Below are positions 44,871 through 57,917 of a stretch of DNA of 64,000 nucleotides, piece by piece. Position 1 is the stretch's first letter. Each line of letters starts with the position of its first letter. This stretch comes from Dastarcus helophoroides. Its lineage: Eukaryota > Arthropoda > Insecta > Coleoptera > Bothrideridae. The DNA is taken from the NCBI GenBank assembly GCA_028583605.1, contig CM053329.1, forward strand, positions 12,386,501-12,450,500, read 5' to 3'. The translations under genes were made by a program, and so were the position numbers. The notes under the pieces are model-generated. The model saw only the letters and a program-made list of their open reading frames with translations. It did not search any database and was not told where the DNA came from.

Positions 44871-47318
44871 TCATCTTTGTTTTTAATAATTACAAGAAAA
44901 ATTCAGAGTAGATGAAAAAAGAAAATAAAGAAAAGGACAGGATAAGAAAAGAAAAATAACGGGAACCGACGACACGTATCAAAGACGGAAACATGACCAT
45001 CATTTCACAGCCTCCTGGTGACACGTGAGGTGGTACTATCTCGGACGACAGAAACCTCCAGTCTATTACAAAGCACATTAGAATAATCACCAATTTATGG
45101 GAAAAGTTGATTTTATAAATTTTACAATTAAACTGCAAATTTCGAATTCAAATATCAATTGCGAGGTTATGAAGTAAAAACAATAAATTTTAATTTGACG
45201 TTCCCAGTTTTGCTGAAAGTACGCGTAACTGAACACTTGAAATGTTTAAAACATGGTCGAAAATGTCAAGATTTTTCTCTAAATTTCTAGAAAAAATTCT
45301 GAATTAAGAAAAATAAATCAAACTTTCTAAAAGATGTTTGAGCGTTTAACCAACTACAAACATATGTCTACATCCAGCCCTGTGGAAAATGCGAAAGCAC
45401 CCAAGGATAATAAATAGATCCTTGTTGAAGCAACCTGTACATCTGTCGGTTTACGAAAAGGCAGACGTTGCCTGAAGCTCTAGGATTTTGTTTACGTTGA
45501 TTATGCTACAATGGAGCACTTAATTCTGTTTATCATAATTTGATAGACAAACAGAAATTCGATAACTGTAATCGCATATCTATCTATTCGCAAATATCGT
45601 ATGGCTTTCGTTCCCTCACGAAACGTTCGACATCAATATACGCATACAGTCATTTTTCACCCGGCATTAGGCCTTTCGTTATTCTATAAATTTTTCCACG
45701 TGAATAGCTGTCGAGTTCTTTATTGTTTCCTTCAATAAATAGATGAAAACATTGCAGGTCACATATCATAAAACGGACCCTTTCAAAGACACAATATATC
45801 GTCCGCTCGAAAAAAGAATTCGACGAAAACCTTTTCATTTTATGATTATTATGATTAATAGCTGCTGTCGTAATTTGGCGTTATTAACTGGAAAATGTCT
45901 TCATACGTCCAGATTTATAGGTGGAGACGAGAGACTTGCGTTGCTGGGGTTAACACTAAGTGAGAAGTCATAAATTAGTTAATAATTTTTGCAAAATTAG
46001 TTCTCAATGTTACAGAGGGATTTACCCGAAAACTGATTTCTCTTTTTTTTAATGGCCTAAAAGGATTACGAATAAATTGAATACAGGTTACGGTTCCATC
46101 GCTCAAAATAATTACTACATTTTTAAACATATTCATGAGGTTTTTTTACCGCTATTTGACTGAACCTGTTATTAGCGAGTGTTGTTTACATTATCGTTAT
46201 TGTAGCTAAATTCTTTTTAGGGATTTCTTCCGCCCTATTCATGAATATTTAATTTAATAATTGGATATACAATATACGGTATGTAGCTGGCGTTTTAATA
46301 ATATTAGTCGGCACGTGGGCACCAATATTTACCTGAAATATTAAATATTGATAATGTTCCATCATGTACAACATTAGTTAAAAGTTCACTTCCTCGCTTT
46401 CATCGTTTCTCACGTACTCGTTTCCCATCGAATAAAGTTCAATGCAATCTTTTCAATACGAGTCGAATACGTTGGACGTGAATCGTGTTTTTTCATATTT
46501 CCGCCCTTTTAAAGAGGCTTACGAAAATTGACACCCTTAGAAATGATGGTTATCAAACGGCAGCAAAGAAATATATCCACGGACAAAGCTAGGTCGGCAT
46601 CTGATATCAATTCTATCACCATATATTCTGTCCACTGACTGGCGATTTGCCCTAAACTGGGGTTGACGACCCATTATGCATATAGGACAAGTCGCGTGGG
46701 TCCAACTCAATTCGATGTCCCATTTGATTCCCAATCTCTTTTCAAGCGCCTCTCAGTTTTCTCTTCGTTTAAATTGATTTGCAGAGATACGATGTGTGAC
46801 AGTTTGCTTACAAATGTATTCTTAATCTTGAAGTTTTTCATCTACTTTCATTATATGTTTTCAAGAATTATATCGTAAATATGTGAATTGGCTCAAACAA
46901 GATGAATATATTTTGCTTTTATTAAGATCATTTTCTTGACTGAAAAAGGTCCTAATTAGTAATTTTTATTAAAATCGATGAAGCCATTTGGAAGAAAATT
47001 ATTGTTCTTTGCGATAGGGACCAAAATTTTAAACATTTTAAATAGTTCTCTGAGTCCAGTTTTGCAAAAAGGGTATTCTAAAAAATTTAGTTTGATGAAA
47101 ATATAACATATGCATAAAAAATCATGGTTCGAAAATTTTTATGTCAAGGGCACCTCTCTAGGTTATTTTGTTGATCCAAGAAACCCCTATTTGCCAAATC
47201 ATATCTTTAAAAAATGATTATCCTAAATTTTTACCAAAATGGCATCTATGCCGATTATTTTTTTAATCAAAAACTTCCTGGTTACCAAGTTTCATCGAAA
47301 TTGTTAGAGCGTTAAAAG
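44871..47318. other. No gene recognised
   Basis: Mostly non-repetitive intron sequence. 44871-45140 may hold the decayed LINE 5' end. Patches around 45740-45960 and 46540-46780 are GC-richer but show no splice-bounded coding pattern. 47311-47318 is the left TSD of the next element. Confidence 0.4.
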
Positions 47319-50300
47319 TAGCGTTGAAATAATCGAAGGATTTTCAGAATCGAATACATTGAATTCGAATACTTTTGAGAATCGAATAAGTATTCGAATA
47401 CAAAGAATCGAATTATGAGATAATAAAATACCTTCTAGAAAAATTGTCTCGGCGGCCTATTCGAGGTATGTGGTGGCGAGATATGACTTTCGATTTCACT
47501 ACTTCCGTACCTATGCCCATAATTGGTAATTTCCGAATTGAATGTATATAAATTTCTTAATATAAATAAATCTTGAAGCTTTAGAATTCACATACGTATC
47601 TTTAACTTTGATTGGATTCGCATATTGGCACTGTGTTTCCAGATATTGCTAAATTTCATTATTAAAATTGAGAGCCAGGTTTTAAAAAGTACTTAAGCAT
47701 TTCGTTATTCAATAATTTTATGAGAAGGATGAAGCAATAAATTAAAAATAAGATACATATTCGAATGCAGGAATGTGCGAGCATAATGCGTAACCAACCA
47801 TCCCGAATAAAAATGATCTCGAATCAGTGGCTAAAACTGGAGGGGTTGCTGCGACGGCGTTTGTGTGTTAAAATTGTGTAAAAGCAAATGAGTTCAGAAA
47901 ATTAATAACAAATCAGCTCTCTTGCTTCTCAACGAACCTCCAATAGAAACTTCAACTTTAGGTAAAAAGGCAAAATTCGGGGAAAAATTGGAATTTTGTG
48001 ATTAAATAATAAATTTTATCTGTTTTTTTAGAAACTTTCCTGAGCTTGAAATATATTTTTTTTTAAATGGATATTTTTTTTTAAACATAAACTTTTTGAA
48101 AAAAATGTCGAATTAAAACTCAACATTAAGAAATAGTATCTATTTTTAAAATTGTTCGAAGTTTTGAGACAAATTTCGAATAATCATTTGGAGTTCAATT
48201 ACAAATTCATTCCCAAAAATGTGAATTTTAATCACAATCGACTTCACGCTGAAATATTTGATCTTTGAAGTTTCTCTGGGAACTTCAAAATTACTAGAAA
48301 AAATTTAAATTAGAACATTAAATTGTCAATTAATTTAATATTTTGACTATTTTTAATTTCGAAATTTCGACTTTTCTAGAAATGTTGACTCATTTTTGAA
48401 AATTTCAATAAGTCCTACTTGAAAAGTCGAAATTTTGAGAATATTTTTGACAATTAATTTATTCCTTATTATTTATTATTTTTTCAAAAATTTTATAAAC
48501 CAATAAAAAATTTCTAGAGATATTATTTGCTTTTTCTCCAAATTTTGAGCTTAATCTTTAAATTTCAATATATTTTTTATCGAAATTTGAAGGAATTGAC
48601 AATTTCAGGAATAAATTTAACAAATAAAAATAACAGTTCTAGAAAAATTGGAAATTTCGATTCAGAATTTTCTTCGGTTCTACAATAGTGCTAAGTTTTT
48701 TTTAGTGAAATATCAAATCGCAAAAAAGTTGAAGTTTAGAAGGTTCATTTTTTCTTGAAATTCAATATTTATGTCAAAATTGAACTTTTTTTTAATTTCT
48801 TCGTTTTTTTCCCAAAATGTTGACATTCTTAGAGAAATTTCAGGGTTTTTTTTTTAAACATTTTTTGTCAAAATTTGTATATAAAGAATAGATAAAAGCA
48901 ATCACTAAACACGTACTTAATCGATTTTAAAAATGTGAACCCCAAGCGGGGTGAAAAACGATATTTAACTGAACATTCAAATTTAAAATTTTCTTTTACA
49001 AGCCAAAAATTGGGTTTTGGAAAACAATTTTGCTCGAACAAGGCAACTTTGAAAAGGTCGACATTGTCAAAAAACTTTTAAAAACAGAATTTTCAAAACA
49101 AGACGCAAGGGGCAATTGCAAAATATTATCACTTTCTTTTATAAGCTAAAAATTAGGTTTGCAACTTTGGCTCAACAAGACAAAATTTTGAAATGTTGAA
49201 AGTTTCGACAACAATTGAAAATTTCGTTAATCAACATTTTGAAAAACTGTTTTAAAAAAGTCGAAATTTTTAAAAAGGGTCAAATGAAATCAAGACAAAA
49301 TATTAAAAAAGGTTCAGATTTTCAAAAAAATCGAAATTTTCAAAAAATGTTTCCAAGTAGAAGTCGAAATTCAAAAGAAAAGCCGAAATTTCGAAAATAA
49401 TTCGTAACTTTCAAAAGAAAAGTCAAAACTTCGAGAAAAGATCGAAAATTTAAAAAATAATTGGAATTTTAAATAAAAATAAAAATCATCGAAGATCAAA
49501 ATATTTCAAATTTTGAAAAATCGAAATTTTCCAAATTTTGAAAAATCGAAATTTACCAAGTTTAGGAAAATCGAAATTTTCTAAATTTTGGAAAATAACA
49601 CCACATCAGAATAGTCGATATTAACAAGAAAAAAATATTAAAATTCGTGAACAAATTTGAAATAAAAATCGAATTTTCAAGAAGGGTAGAATTTTGAAAG
49701 ATTCAACGTTTAAAAAAATGTTAAATTTCCACAAAAGTAAATATTTTCATAAAACCGTAAGTTTTTAAAGCAGTACAATTTTTTAAAAATTTGAAACTTT
49801 TCAAGAAAAAGTTAAAATTGAGAGAACGATCAAATTTTTGAAAACCGATCAAATTTTAAAAAATTGATTGTAAAATGCGGACATTTTTGAGGTTGAGATT
49901 TTGCAATTAAATCGAAAATGTCAGAAGAAGCCAAATTCTCACAAAAAGTCAAAATTTCTAGGAACATACGAACAAAATTCTTAACAAAAGTGGAAATTTT
50001 CAAATGAAGTCAAAATCTTGAAAAAGGTCAAAATTTTAAAAGATTCTAATTTTCGTTAAAAGAAAATCGAAATCTCGAGAAAAAATTTGAAATATCTGTA
50101 CAAAAAAAACGAAATTTTAGGAAAATAATCCATCGGCTATTACTTTTATACATTTAAAATAAAGCAAAAGAATAAAGCAATGGAAAATTTTCTTAACACT
50201 TTTTCGTTTCTTTCCAAAATCTTGACATTTTTATAGAAATGTGAAAATTATTTTCTAAAAGTTGTTAGTGAAAATTATAAAATGAACTTTAAAATGTCAC

Positions 50301-51385
50301 AATCCCGGGAAAAACCTAACATTTTTAAAGCAAATTAAAGGAACATAAAAAATCCGGAGAAGTTGAAATTTCCAGAAAAAATTTTAAGAACAAAATTTGC
50401 TGGAAAAGTAGAAATTTCGAGAAAATTTGTTTATTTAATATATTTAGAAAAATATAAATTTTCTCAACAAAAAAAAGTAAAAATATTGGAAAAACCTAAG
50501 AATTTTTCCACAATACAGTAGAAATTGCGAAATCAGGTAAAAACTCGAAGATTTGGTATTATTCTTTTTTTTTTTCAGGGAAATCAAATTGTGAAAAGAG
50601 TTGGATACAGATTGTTTCTTGAAATTTTCATTATCTTCTCAAAATTTTGACCCTTTTAGAAAAATTTAACCTTTTTTTTTCAAAATTTAATTCTTTCTCG
50701 AAATACTGATTTCTTTTTCAAAAGTTTTACAAAAGTTAGTTCTTAAAAATGCGTTTTTTCATCAAAATTAAAAATAAAAATAGATTTTAGTAGATCATAA
50801 CATGAAAGGAAGGTGAAGTTTCTATAAAAGAAATCAGAGAAAATTTAAAATTTCTATAAAAAAGTTTTCAAGGAAAAGTCTTCAAAAAAGACCAAAATTT
50901 TTAAGAAAAAACTCGAAAGCGGAACTGGGGGTGCTGCAGTTCCTCAGTGCATATACGCGAGCCGCCACTGTCTTGAATAAAATACGCATTCAAAATACAT
51001 GTCTAAGATCTCGAATACAAGAATCGGGTATAGTATTCAACATCGGAGAAGTTAAGAATCGGATATGTAGCGTAGTTAGGAGACCGATTCTATTCTCTAC
51101 TCAGCATTCCAATATTTTGTTGTATCAGACTACCACAATCTCGAATACATATATTGTATTCGAATACATATTTTGTATTCAAATGCAAGCAAGTACCCGA
51201 AAACTTATGAATCATGCGATGATGAGATGTTGCTTGCGCGAGGCGAGAACCGATTCTATTTATATTCTCATTTCAACTCACGGAGTCTGGAAGTATTCGA
51301 ATACTTCAGTTGAGAATCGGATGTATTCAAGATCTTGGCAGAATCGAATACATCTCACAACTTGTATTCGAATAGCCCAACACTA
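47319..51385. mobile_element. hAT-type element with TCGAATAC subterminal repeats, carrying a nested hAT
   Basis: An exact 8-bp duplication GTTAAAAG flanks it (47311-47318 and 51386-51393). Ends are TAGCGTTGAAATAATCGAA (left) and, inverted, TAGTGTTGGGCTATTCGAA (right). Subterminal regions are crowded with AATCGAATAC and GTATTCGAATAC words (47340-47420, 51130-51190 and 51285-51375). Removing the nested element leaves about 910 bp without a transposase. Confidence 0.88.
47825..50970. mobile_element. Non-autonomous hAT nested in another hAT, 3146 bp
   Basis: The right end, inverted, reads CAGTGGCGGCTCGCGTATAT and continues with strong similarity to the left end of the element at 1508 (shared GGAA(T/C)TGCA block and a GAGTTTT block about 55 bases in), so the two are the same family. 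The left end CAGTGGCT is eroded beyond eight bases. Flanks TCTCGAAT (47817-47824) and TCTTGAAT (50971-50978) are an 8-bp duplication with one change. The interior is the typical AAATTTCGA filler. A diverged piece of the about 640-bp unit (GTACTTAATCGATTTTAAAA) is near 48912. Confidence 0.8.
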
Positions 51386-51393
51386 GTTAAAAG

Positions 51394-51944
51394 GTATCTA
51401 GGGTGCCAATCCATGTTTCCTGCTTTCTAATTTAGTTTACCAGAGGTGAGTCTAATGACTTCATATCTCGCCAAAGATCATAGCTGCAGCTCTAGTCGTT
51501 TCAGATGCAGAGATTTTGGTATTTAAATTCAATTAAATTCGATTTTCCGTTCTCTTTAGGGCCGTGCTATGAGGCAGATGTAACCGCATCAGACACCTTA
51601 AAGAGGCGGCATAAGCAGCTAAATCAAAATATAATTGACCATTTAATAATTAAAAATGTTTACATATCGCTTTTCTATATCAGTCTATGTCAAGGATGGG
51701 CAAATGCGGCTATGAGCCCTGCATGCAGCTCTTCGTTGAATTGAGTGAAACTCCAGTTGAAATTTTAATTTTTTTGATAGTAGTTTTGATAGTTTTTTCA
51801 TAAATGTCAAATTTTTTCTCCAGATTTTTATTTTTTTCTTAAAATTCTGAGTTTAGATTTTAAAATTTTTATTATTTTCGAGACAAACCTAAAAATGTTA
51901 ATTACAACCCTGATCATATACGTTTCTTTAGTATCGTGGCCAAA
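51394..51944. other. No gene recognised
   Basis: AT-rich. CAAGGATGGGCAAATGCGG at about 51690 looks like a hAT-type terminus, but no partner end or duplication was found. Confidence 0.4.
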
Positions 51945-53190
51945 AATAATGAAAAATATAGCATAAAACCAACTGAACACAGTTCAAAGGTACGCATGTC
52001 TGGGCATAACAGGTGTAATGAACACCTGCAGCAATGGAGATAATGCTATGTCTAACTCCTCTTCACCTTCTAGCGAAAAAGGAGGCGATCAAAGAAGCCT
52101 CAAGACCACTGTAATTAAAACAATTTAAAAAAGAGACCTCGCTACTCACATGGGATCCTGAAGGAATGTAGCCTTGTGATTTTAGCAAGATCGGTTGATT
52201 ATATGCAACACAGGTACGAATTTAATCATTCCTTTGAAGTGGATTTAAATAGCCACACTGAGGCTCAATTCAGTACCTGAAGAAAAACACAAATTATCTA
52301 TCTGGTCTACAAATGGATCGAAGACAGCACGTGGGACTAAAGTGAAAATTTGTGGCACTAACTATAGGTTTTCTAAAGCCTTAGGAAAAGACCCAAATAT
52401 CTTTCAAACTGAAATACATACAATAGAACTCTGCACCTATGATTGTCTTCGAAGAAACCTGAAAGGAAGAAAAATCTACATTAACTCTGACAGTTAAGCA
52501 ACAATAAAAGCTCCTAACAGATGCATAGTCAAATGCAAATTAGTTTGGAACTATCAACAAATTCTGAAGCAACTGGCTAAACAAAACAGGATCAACCTTA
52601 AATGGGTGCCAGGAGACAGAGATATACAAAGGAATGAAGCTGAGGACCAACTTGCTACAGAGGGATCGGCATCATCATTTCTTTGATCTAAATCGGCTTT
52701 TGGTTTTTTTAAAAATCTAATCAACAATGAGGTCAAAAAATGAAAAGCAAAGTCAAGAATTTCCCACTGGAAATTATATCCAGGACTACGACAGGAGAAA
52801 AGATTCATATCTGAAACGCTTGAAAAGACAAAGGTATAATTAGAACTCAGCAAATCCGAATTGAGGATACTAACCGGCCTCTTAGCAGGACATGAGATAC
52901 CGCTTCAAGAAAATGGGTCAAGCTGAAACAGACCTATGTCGCTTTTGCGCAGAAGCTGCTGAGACTGCACAACTTGAACTATGCAAGTGCGATATCCTTG
53001 CACGCAAAGACACCTACAACTGGGAAAAGCGTCCTTAGACCTCTCAGATATAGAAAAACTCCATCCCAGATCCATAATAAACTTTTACAAGAGCTTGAAC
53101 CTGGGAACTTCATAGATCAGGGTATGCACAAAAGATTTCCTTAGGTCGAGGTGCGGGGTAGAAGAAAAGAAACACGAAACGACCCATATA
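51945..53190 (+). pseudogene. RNase H-bearing LINE relic, C-terminal part
   Basis: Frame-broken reading QRYACLGITGVMNTCSNGD (as at 6210), then RNase H: STNGSKTARGTKVKICGTNY-like (Asn at the first catalytic Asp, as at 6540), FQTEIHTIELCTYDCL (Glu), YINSDS (Asp), LKWVPGDRDIQRNEAED (the usual H..G reads D..R). The C-terminal zinc-knuckle segment follows: KMGQAETDLCRFCAEAAE, then LCKCDILARKD. Stops include 52496 (after NSDS). It covers about 1.2 kb of ORF2, is decayed, and is from the same family as 5640-6705. Confidence 0.82.
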
Positions 53191-53838
53191 CAATCTAATT
53201 TAATTTAAACCTAGAAATTTCAAAATAGAATCGAAATTTGAAAAAGTCTTAAAAATTTTGAGATCAGAGATCAGAGAATAAAGTCAATGTTTTAAAAAGT
53301 CAAAATTACAAGTTTAAAGACAAAGTTTCAGAAGAAACGTGAAAATTAAAACTGAAAAATTGGAATCCGAAGAAAAAAATGAAAAAGAAGTAATAATTTA
53401 CGTAATATTTAAAAAAAATGCCTTAGTTTTTAAAATAATATCAAATTGAAAAATAAATTGCATTCATTACAAAAGACATTAAATTCTTAATTTGAGGATA
53501 CGTTGAATATTTCTAGAAAAAGTCAAAATTTCAAGTTGCAAATCGTAATTTTGGGAAGAATGAGAAAATTAGAACAGAAGTCCATCTAGATCCTTAGAAA
53601 AAAGTCAAAATTTACAAAAAAAGAACAAATTATTTATACTATCTATACTAATAGTGTAAAGAAAGAACTTCGACCAACTGAAAACTTGATCATCTACGCA
53701 CAGCCTTCACTGCTGAAGTCAGAAACACGAAATTGGGACCAAAGAGTCCTTTCTTGGTGTAGATGAGCAATAGGAGGGGATTTTTAAAAATTCACCTCTA
53801 AGAGTTTAAAAAGAGGATGAAATATAGTTTCCAAATTA
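53191..53838. other. AT-rich intron sequence
   Basis: A-rich filler to about 53630, then unrecognised sequence. No genes. Confidence 0.4.
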
Positions 53839-54010
53839 ACATAAAACATGTTCAAACCTATTGGTCTGTGCATTAGAATCCTTGTCTTTTGGGAACTTTC
53901 CTAGAAAGCAACTGCTTTGCTAGGTGGCAGTATTTCAACTGTTGTTAGTTCAACTACCTATGATTCACTATACACGCTTCGAGGGCTAGGTTGTATTCTA
54001 CTTGCATATG
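53839..54010 (-). repeat. Family 2 element, truncated inverted copy
   Basis: Reverse complement of 20611-20800: landmarks GTTCAAACCTATTGGTCTGT, GCTAGGTGGCAGT, ACCTATGATTCACTATAC and the outer end CTTGCAT. It stops before the hammerhead-bearing arm, so it has no ribozyme. It confirms ATGCAAG as the true terminus of the family. Confidence 0.85.
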
Positions 54011-54352
54011 GAACAGAGTTTAAAATGCATTTTAAAACCTAGACTTAGGGTATAAATAATTTACGGAAAAGTTTATTAGGCCCGTGTTTCAACAATTTTA
54101 ATAATTCAGCCCTAAAGACGAAAAAAAAGATGAAATCGAATTTCGAGTTTGTTATGAAGCAAGGTTAATAATTCTGTTTTAGTAGCTGAGATTTTATGAA
54201 ATAATGTGCGTGTTTCTCCGATTTTAATAATTTAAATTCTAAGGGGTTAAAAAAGGGGTATCAAAAGTTAGTAAGAAAAAAAGTAAAAAACCACTCTATA
54301 ATAAAAAAGTTTGTATAAAGATTATTATAAAAGAAATGATTAAACACATACT
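54011..54352. other. AT-rich, no gene
   Basis: No recognisable feature. Confidence 0.4.
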
Positions 54353-56300
54353 TGGTCGATTTTAAAAATTCAAGTCTTCGAGAGGGGGGGGGGTGAAGAA
54401 TGATATTTAATCCCATAGTGGAAAACTTTAAGTGTTTTTTGTGAGCTAAAAATAAAATTTTGGGAAACAATTTTGACTCCACAAAACTAAACCTAGAAAA
54501 CTCAAAAATTAAAAAAAAAATCAAAAAGGGCAAAATTTTGAAAAAAATTAAGTTTAAAAAAGTGACTATTTTAAAAAAGTTTAAAATTATAAAACCAAGA
54601 CGAAACTTTAAAAGGATTGAAACTTTATAAAAAATTTTTTTTAGAAAATTAGAGAAAAGGCGTAATTTCGAAAATAAGTCATGATTTTCAAAAAAAAGTC
54701 GACACTTAAAAACAATTACAAATTTTAAAAATGGTTGGAAATTTTGATTAAAGTGAAGATTATGAAAAAGGGGAAAATTTTCGACATTTCGAAAAAATAA
54801 ATTGAAATACGAATCTTGTCCTCTGAGACCAAAAAAAATTAAAAAACTCAACAAAGGTGGCCTTAACGCATTTCGATAGTCGAGCTATTATCTTCAGAGA
54901 GATATTGAAAAAATAAAAAATTGCAAAAACTTACAGACATTTCAAAATTTGAGGTGAAATACGACATCTTAAAGAAAAATTGAAATACAAATCTTGGTCG
55001 ATTTTAAAAATTCAAGTCTTGGAGAGGGGGGGTGAAAAATGTTATTTAATTACATACTGGAAAACTTTAAGTGTTCTTTTGTGAGCTAAAAATAAAATTT
55101 TCGGAAACAATTTTGACTCCACAAGACAAAACCTAGAAAAGTCGAAAATTAAAAAAAAAAATTGGTAAGGTCAAAATTTTGAAAAAAAAATAAGTTTAAA
55201 AAAGTGACTGTTTTAAAAACGTCTAAAATTATGAAACCAATACGAAACTTTAAAAAGATTTAAACTTTAAGAAAAACTTTCTTAGAAATCTAGAGAAAAG
55301 GCGAAATTTCGAAAATAAATCATGATTTTCAAAAAAAAAAGTCGAAACTTAAAAACGATCGAAAATTTTAAAAGTGGTTGGTGATTTTGATAAAGTGAAA
55401 ATTATGAAAAAGAGGAAATTTTCGACATTTTTAAAAAATAAATTGAAATACGAATCTTGTCCTCTGAAACCAAGAAAGATTAAAAAACACAACAAAAGTT
55501 GCTCGCGTTGTACGCGTTTCGATAGTCAAGCTATTATCTTCAGAGAGGTATTGAACAATTAAAAAATTGCAAAAACTTGCAGATAAAAATATTTCAAAAT
55601 TTGTAGTGAAATACGACATCTTGAAGAAAAACTGAAATACAAGTCTTGGTCGATTTTAAAAATTCAGGTCTTGGAGAGAAGGGGCTGAAGAATGATATTT
55701 ATTTTCATACTAGAAAACTTTAAGTGTTCTTTTGTGAGTTAAAAATAAAATCTTCGAAAACAATTTGACTCCTCAAGACAACACCTAGAAAAGTCCAACA
55801 TTAAAAAAAAAATCAAGAAGGTTAAAATTTTGAAAAAAATTAATTTTAAAAAAGTGACTATTTTAAAATAGCTTAAAATTATGAAACCAAGAGAACACTT
55901 TAAAAGAATTAAAACTTAAAAAAAAAATTTTGTAAAAATTTAGTGAAAAGACGTAATTTTGAAAATAATTCATGATTTAAAAAAAAAGTCAAAACTTTAA
56001 GAACGATCGAAAATTTTAAAAATGGTTGGAAATTTTGATAAGAGAGAAACTTATGAAATAGAGAAAAATTTTCCACATTTTTAAAAAATAAATTGAAATA
56101 CAAATCTTGTCCTCTGAGATAAAGAAAAATTAAAAAACACAACAAAGGTTGCTCTGACGTATTTCGATTGTCAAGCTATCATCTTCAGAGAGATACTGAC
56201 AAAGGTGGTTCTAACGCACTTCGATAGTCAAGCTGTCATCTTCAGGGAGATACTGACAAAGCTTGCTCTAACGCCTTTCGATAGTCAAACTAGCATATTC
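54353..56300 (-). repeat. Tandem array, about 640-bp unit, three copies, each with hammerhead-like cores
   Basis: The landmark CTTGGTCGATTTTAAAAATTC begins units at about 54353, 54993 and 55645. Each continues GAGGGGGGTGAA...AGTGTTCTTTTGTGAG...AAAATTTTCGACATTT, then a family 1 copy on the minus strand (about 54790-54905, 55445-55550 and 56095-56300) and GCAAAAACTTACAG. The third unit's core region is itself triplicated with a 57-bp period. An inverted single unit lies at about 36740-37340 and a diverged one near 48912. Confidence 0.88.
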
Positions 56301-56310
56301 AGAGAATATT
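56148..56310 (-). repeat. 57-bp tandem hammerhead-like monomers, three
   Basis: Monomers start at about 56148, 56205 and 56261. On the minus strand each reads (T/C)TCTCTGAAGATGATAGC, a helix II closing arm, CGAAA, a helix III palindrome variant and TTAGAGC. The second keeps a fuller core but has CCTGAAGA; the third has several core changes (TATGCTAG). Between monomers the spacer is TACTGACAAAG. Confidence 0.8.
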
Positions 56311-56800
56311 GAAAAAATAAAAAAATGCAAAAACTTACAGAGAAAAAAATTTCAAAATTTGGAGTGAAATACGACATTTTGAAGAAAAATTGAAATACAA
56401 ATCTTGCCCTCTGAGACCAAAACAGATTAAAAAACACAAAAAAGGTTGCTCTAACGCGTTTCGATTGTCAAGCTACCATCTTCAGAGAGATACTGACAAA
56501 GGTGGCTCTAACGCGTTTCGATAGTCAAGCTATCATCTTCAGAAATACATTGACAAAAATTGCTCTAACGCTTTTCGATAGTCAAGCTATCATTTTCAGA
56601 GAGATATTAAAAAAATTAAAAAATGCAAAAACTTACAGAGAAAAAAATTTCAAAATTTGGAGTGAAATACGACTTTTTGAAGAAAAATCGAAATATAAAT
56701 CTTGTCCCTTGAAACCAAGAAAGATTAAGAAACACAAAAAAGATTGCTCTTGCGTTTCGATGACCAAGCTATCATTTTCAGAGAAATACTGAAGAAAAAA
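56311..56800 (-). repeat. Second 57-bp tandem set and one further copy
   Basis: After a GGAGTGAAATACGAC segment, a new family 1 copy (56395-56450) leads into monomers at about 56444, 56501 and 56558. Several show helix II GATAG with CTATC fully paired and ACGCGT in helix III (56501-56545). A further single copy is at 56695-56790, with GACCAAGCTATC. Confidence 0.8.
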
Positions 56801-57917
56801 AATCGAAATTTATAAAAAAAACTAAAAATATTGAGAAAAAAAAAATTCTGAAAAAATATAAAATTTTGAAAGATACGTAATTTTAAAAATTGAAAACTTT
56901 TGCAAAAGTAAATATTTTAATGAGGTCAAACGTTGCCAAAAAATTATATTTTTTAAAAAATCTAAATCTTCAAGTAAAGTAAAAACTGTGAGAACCAGTC
57001 AAATTTTTGAAAATCGATCAAAATTAAAAAAAAAGTGGAAATTACTAAAAAAGATCGCAAAATTTTTAAAGTCGAGATTTTACGATAAAATCAAAAATCT
57101 CAGAACCAAGGAAATTCTCCCAAAAACTAAACTAGGAAAAAAAACTTCTGAACAAAATCTCAAATATTCAAAAAACTCAAAATCCTGCAAAAGGTCAAAA
57201 TTTTAAAATAATCGCAATTAGAAAATATTGAAAATGAAACAAAAAGTAAACATATTTATTACATTTTTTTAAGTCAGGATTTAAAAAACATTTAAAATTT
57301 TGATAAAAATAGAAGGAAATTTGGAGTAGAAGTTTTCGAAAAAGTATACAAAAAAGTAAAACCAAAAATTTTAAATAATGGCGAAATTTTCAAAAGTAAA
57401 ATGTTTCAAAAATTAGAATTTTCAAAGGTTGAAATCCAAAACCAAAATTTTGAAATTAATCCAAAATTTGAGAAAAAGTGATGTTTAAAAAAGTAAAAAA
57501 TTGAAAAAAAACTGGTAACTAAAATTTGAAATTTTTAATAGAAGTGGCAACAGCTCAGTTTAAACAAAATGAAATTTCAAAAATGTCGAATCAAGGACAT
57601 TTCAGATTTCAGTTTCCAGTTTTTTCCACTTTTCAAACATGACTTTTTCTTAAATTTTAGATTAATTTAAAAATGTTCTTTTCAACTATCGAAAATTTTA
57701 ATTTTCGAAATTTTCAATCTTTGAAAAACTCTACTTTTGAAAATTTCGACGTTATTGAAAATTTTTGGTTCTACTTTTTTGTTTACTGGTTTGAAAACTT
57801 CTACTTAAAATTTCTCTGCAATTTTTTTTTATAAAGCCAAAACACTCAAAGAGGCATAAATTCGAAAAAAATTTGAAAAGAGCCTATACTTCGACAAAGT
57901 CGAAAATTTCAAATAGG
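56801..57917. repeat. Low-complexity filler, A-rich then T-rich
   Basis: GAAAAA and AAATTTTGA words to about 57560, T-rich words to about 57790, then A-rich again to the next LINE fragment. No coding support. Confidence 0.65.

Noticed and set aside
51690..51730. CAAGGATGGGCAAATGCGG as the end of a further hAT element
   Set aside because: It looks like a hAT terminus, but no inverted partner or 8-bp duplication could be found.
54261..54854. A 197-aa Phe/Leu-rich minus-strand open frame
   Set aside because: Compositional: it translates A-rich filler and the tandem unit on the opposite strand.
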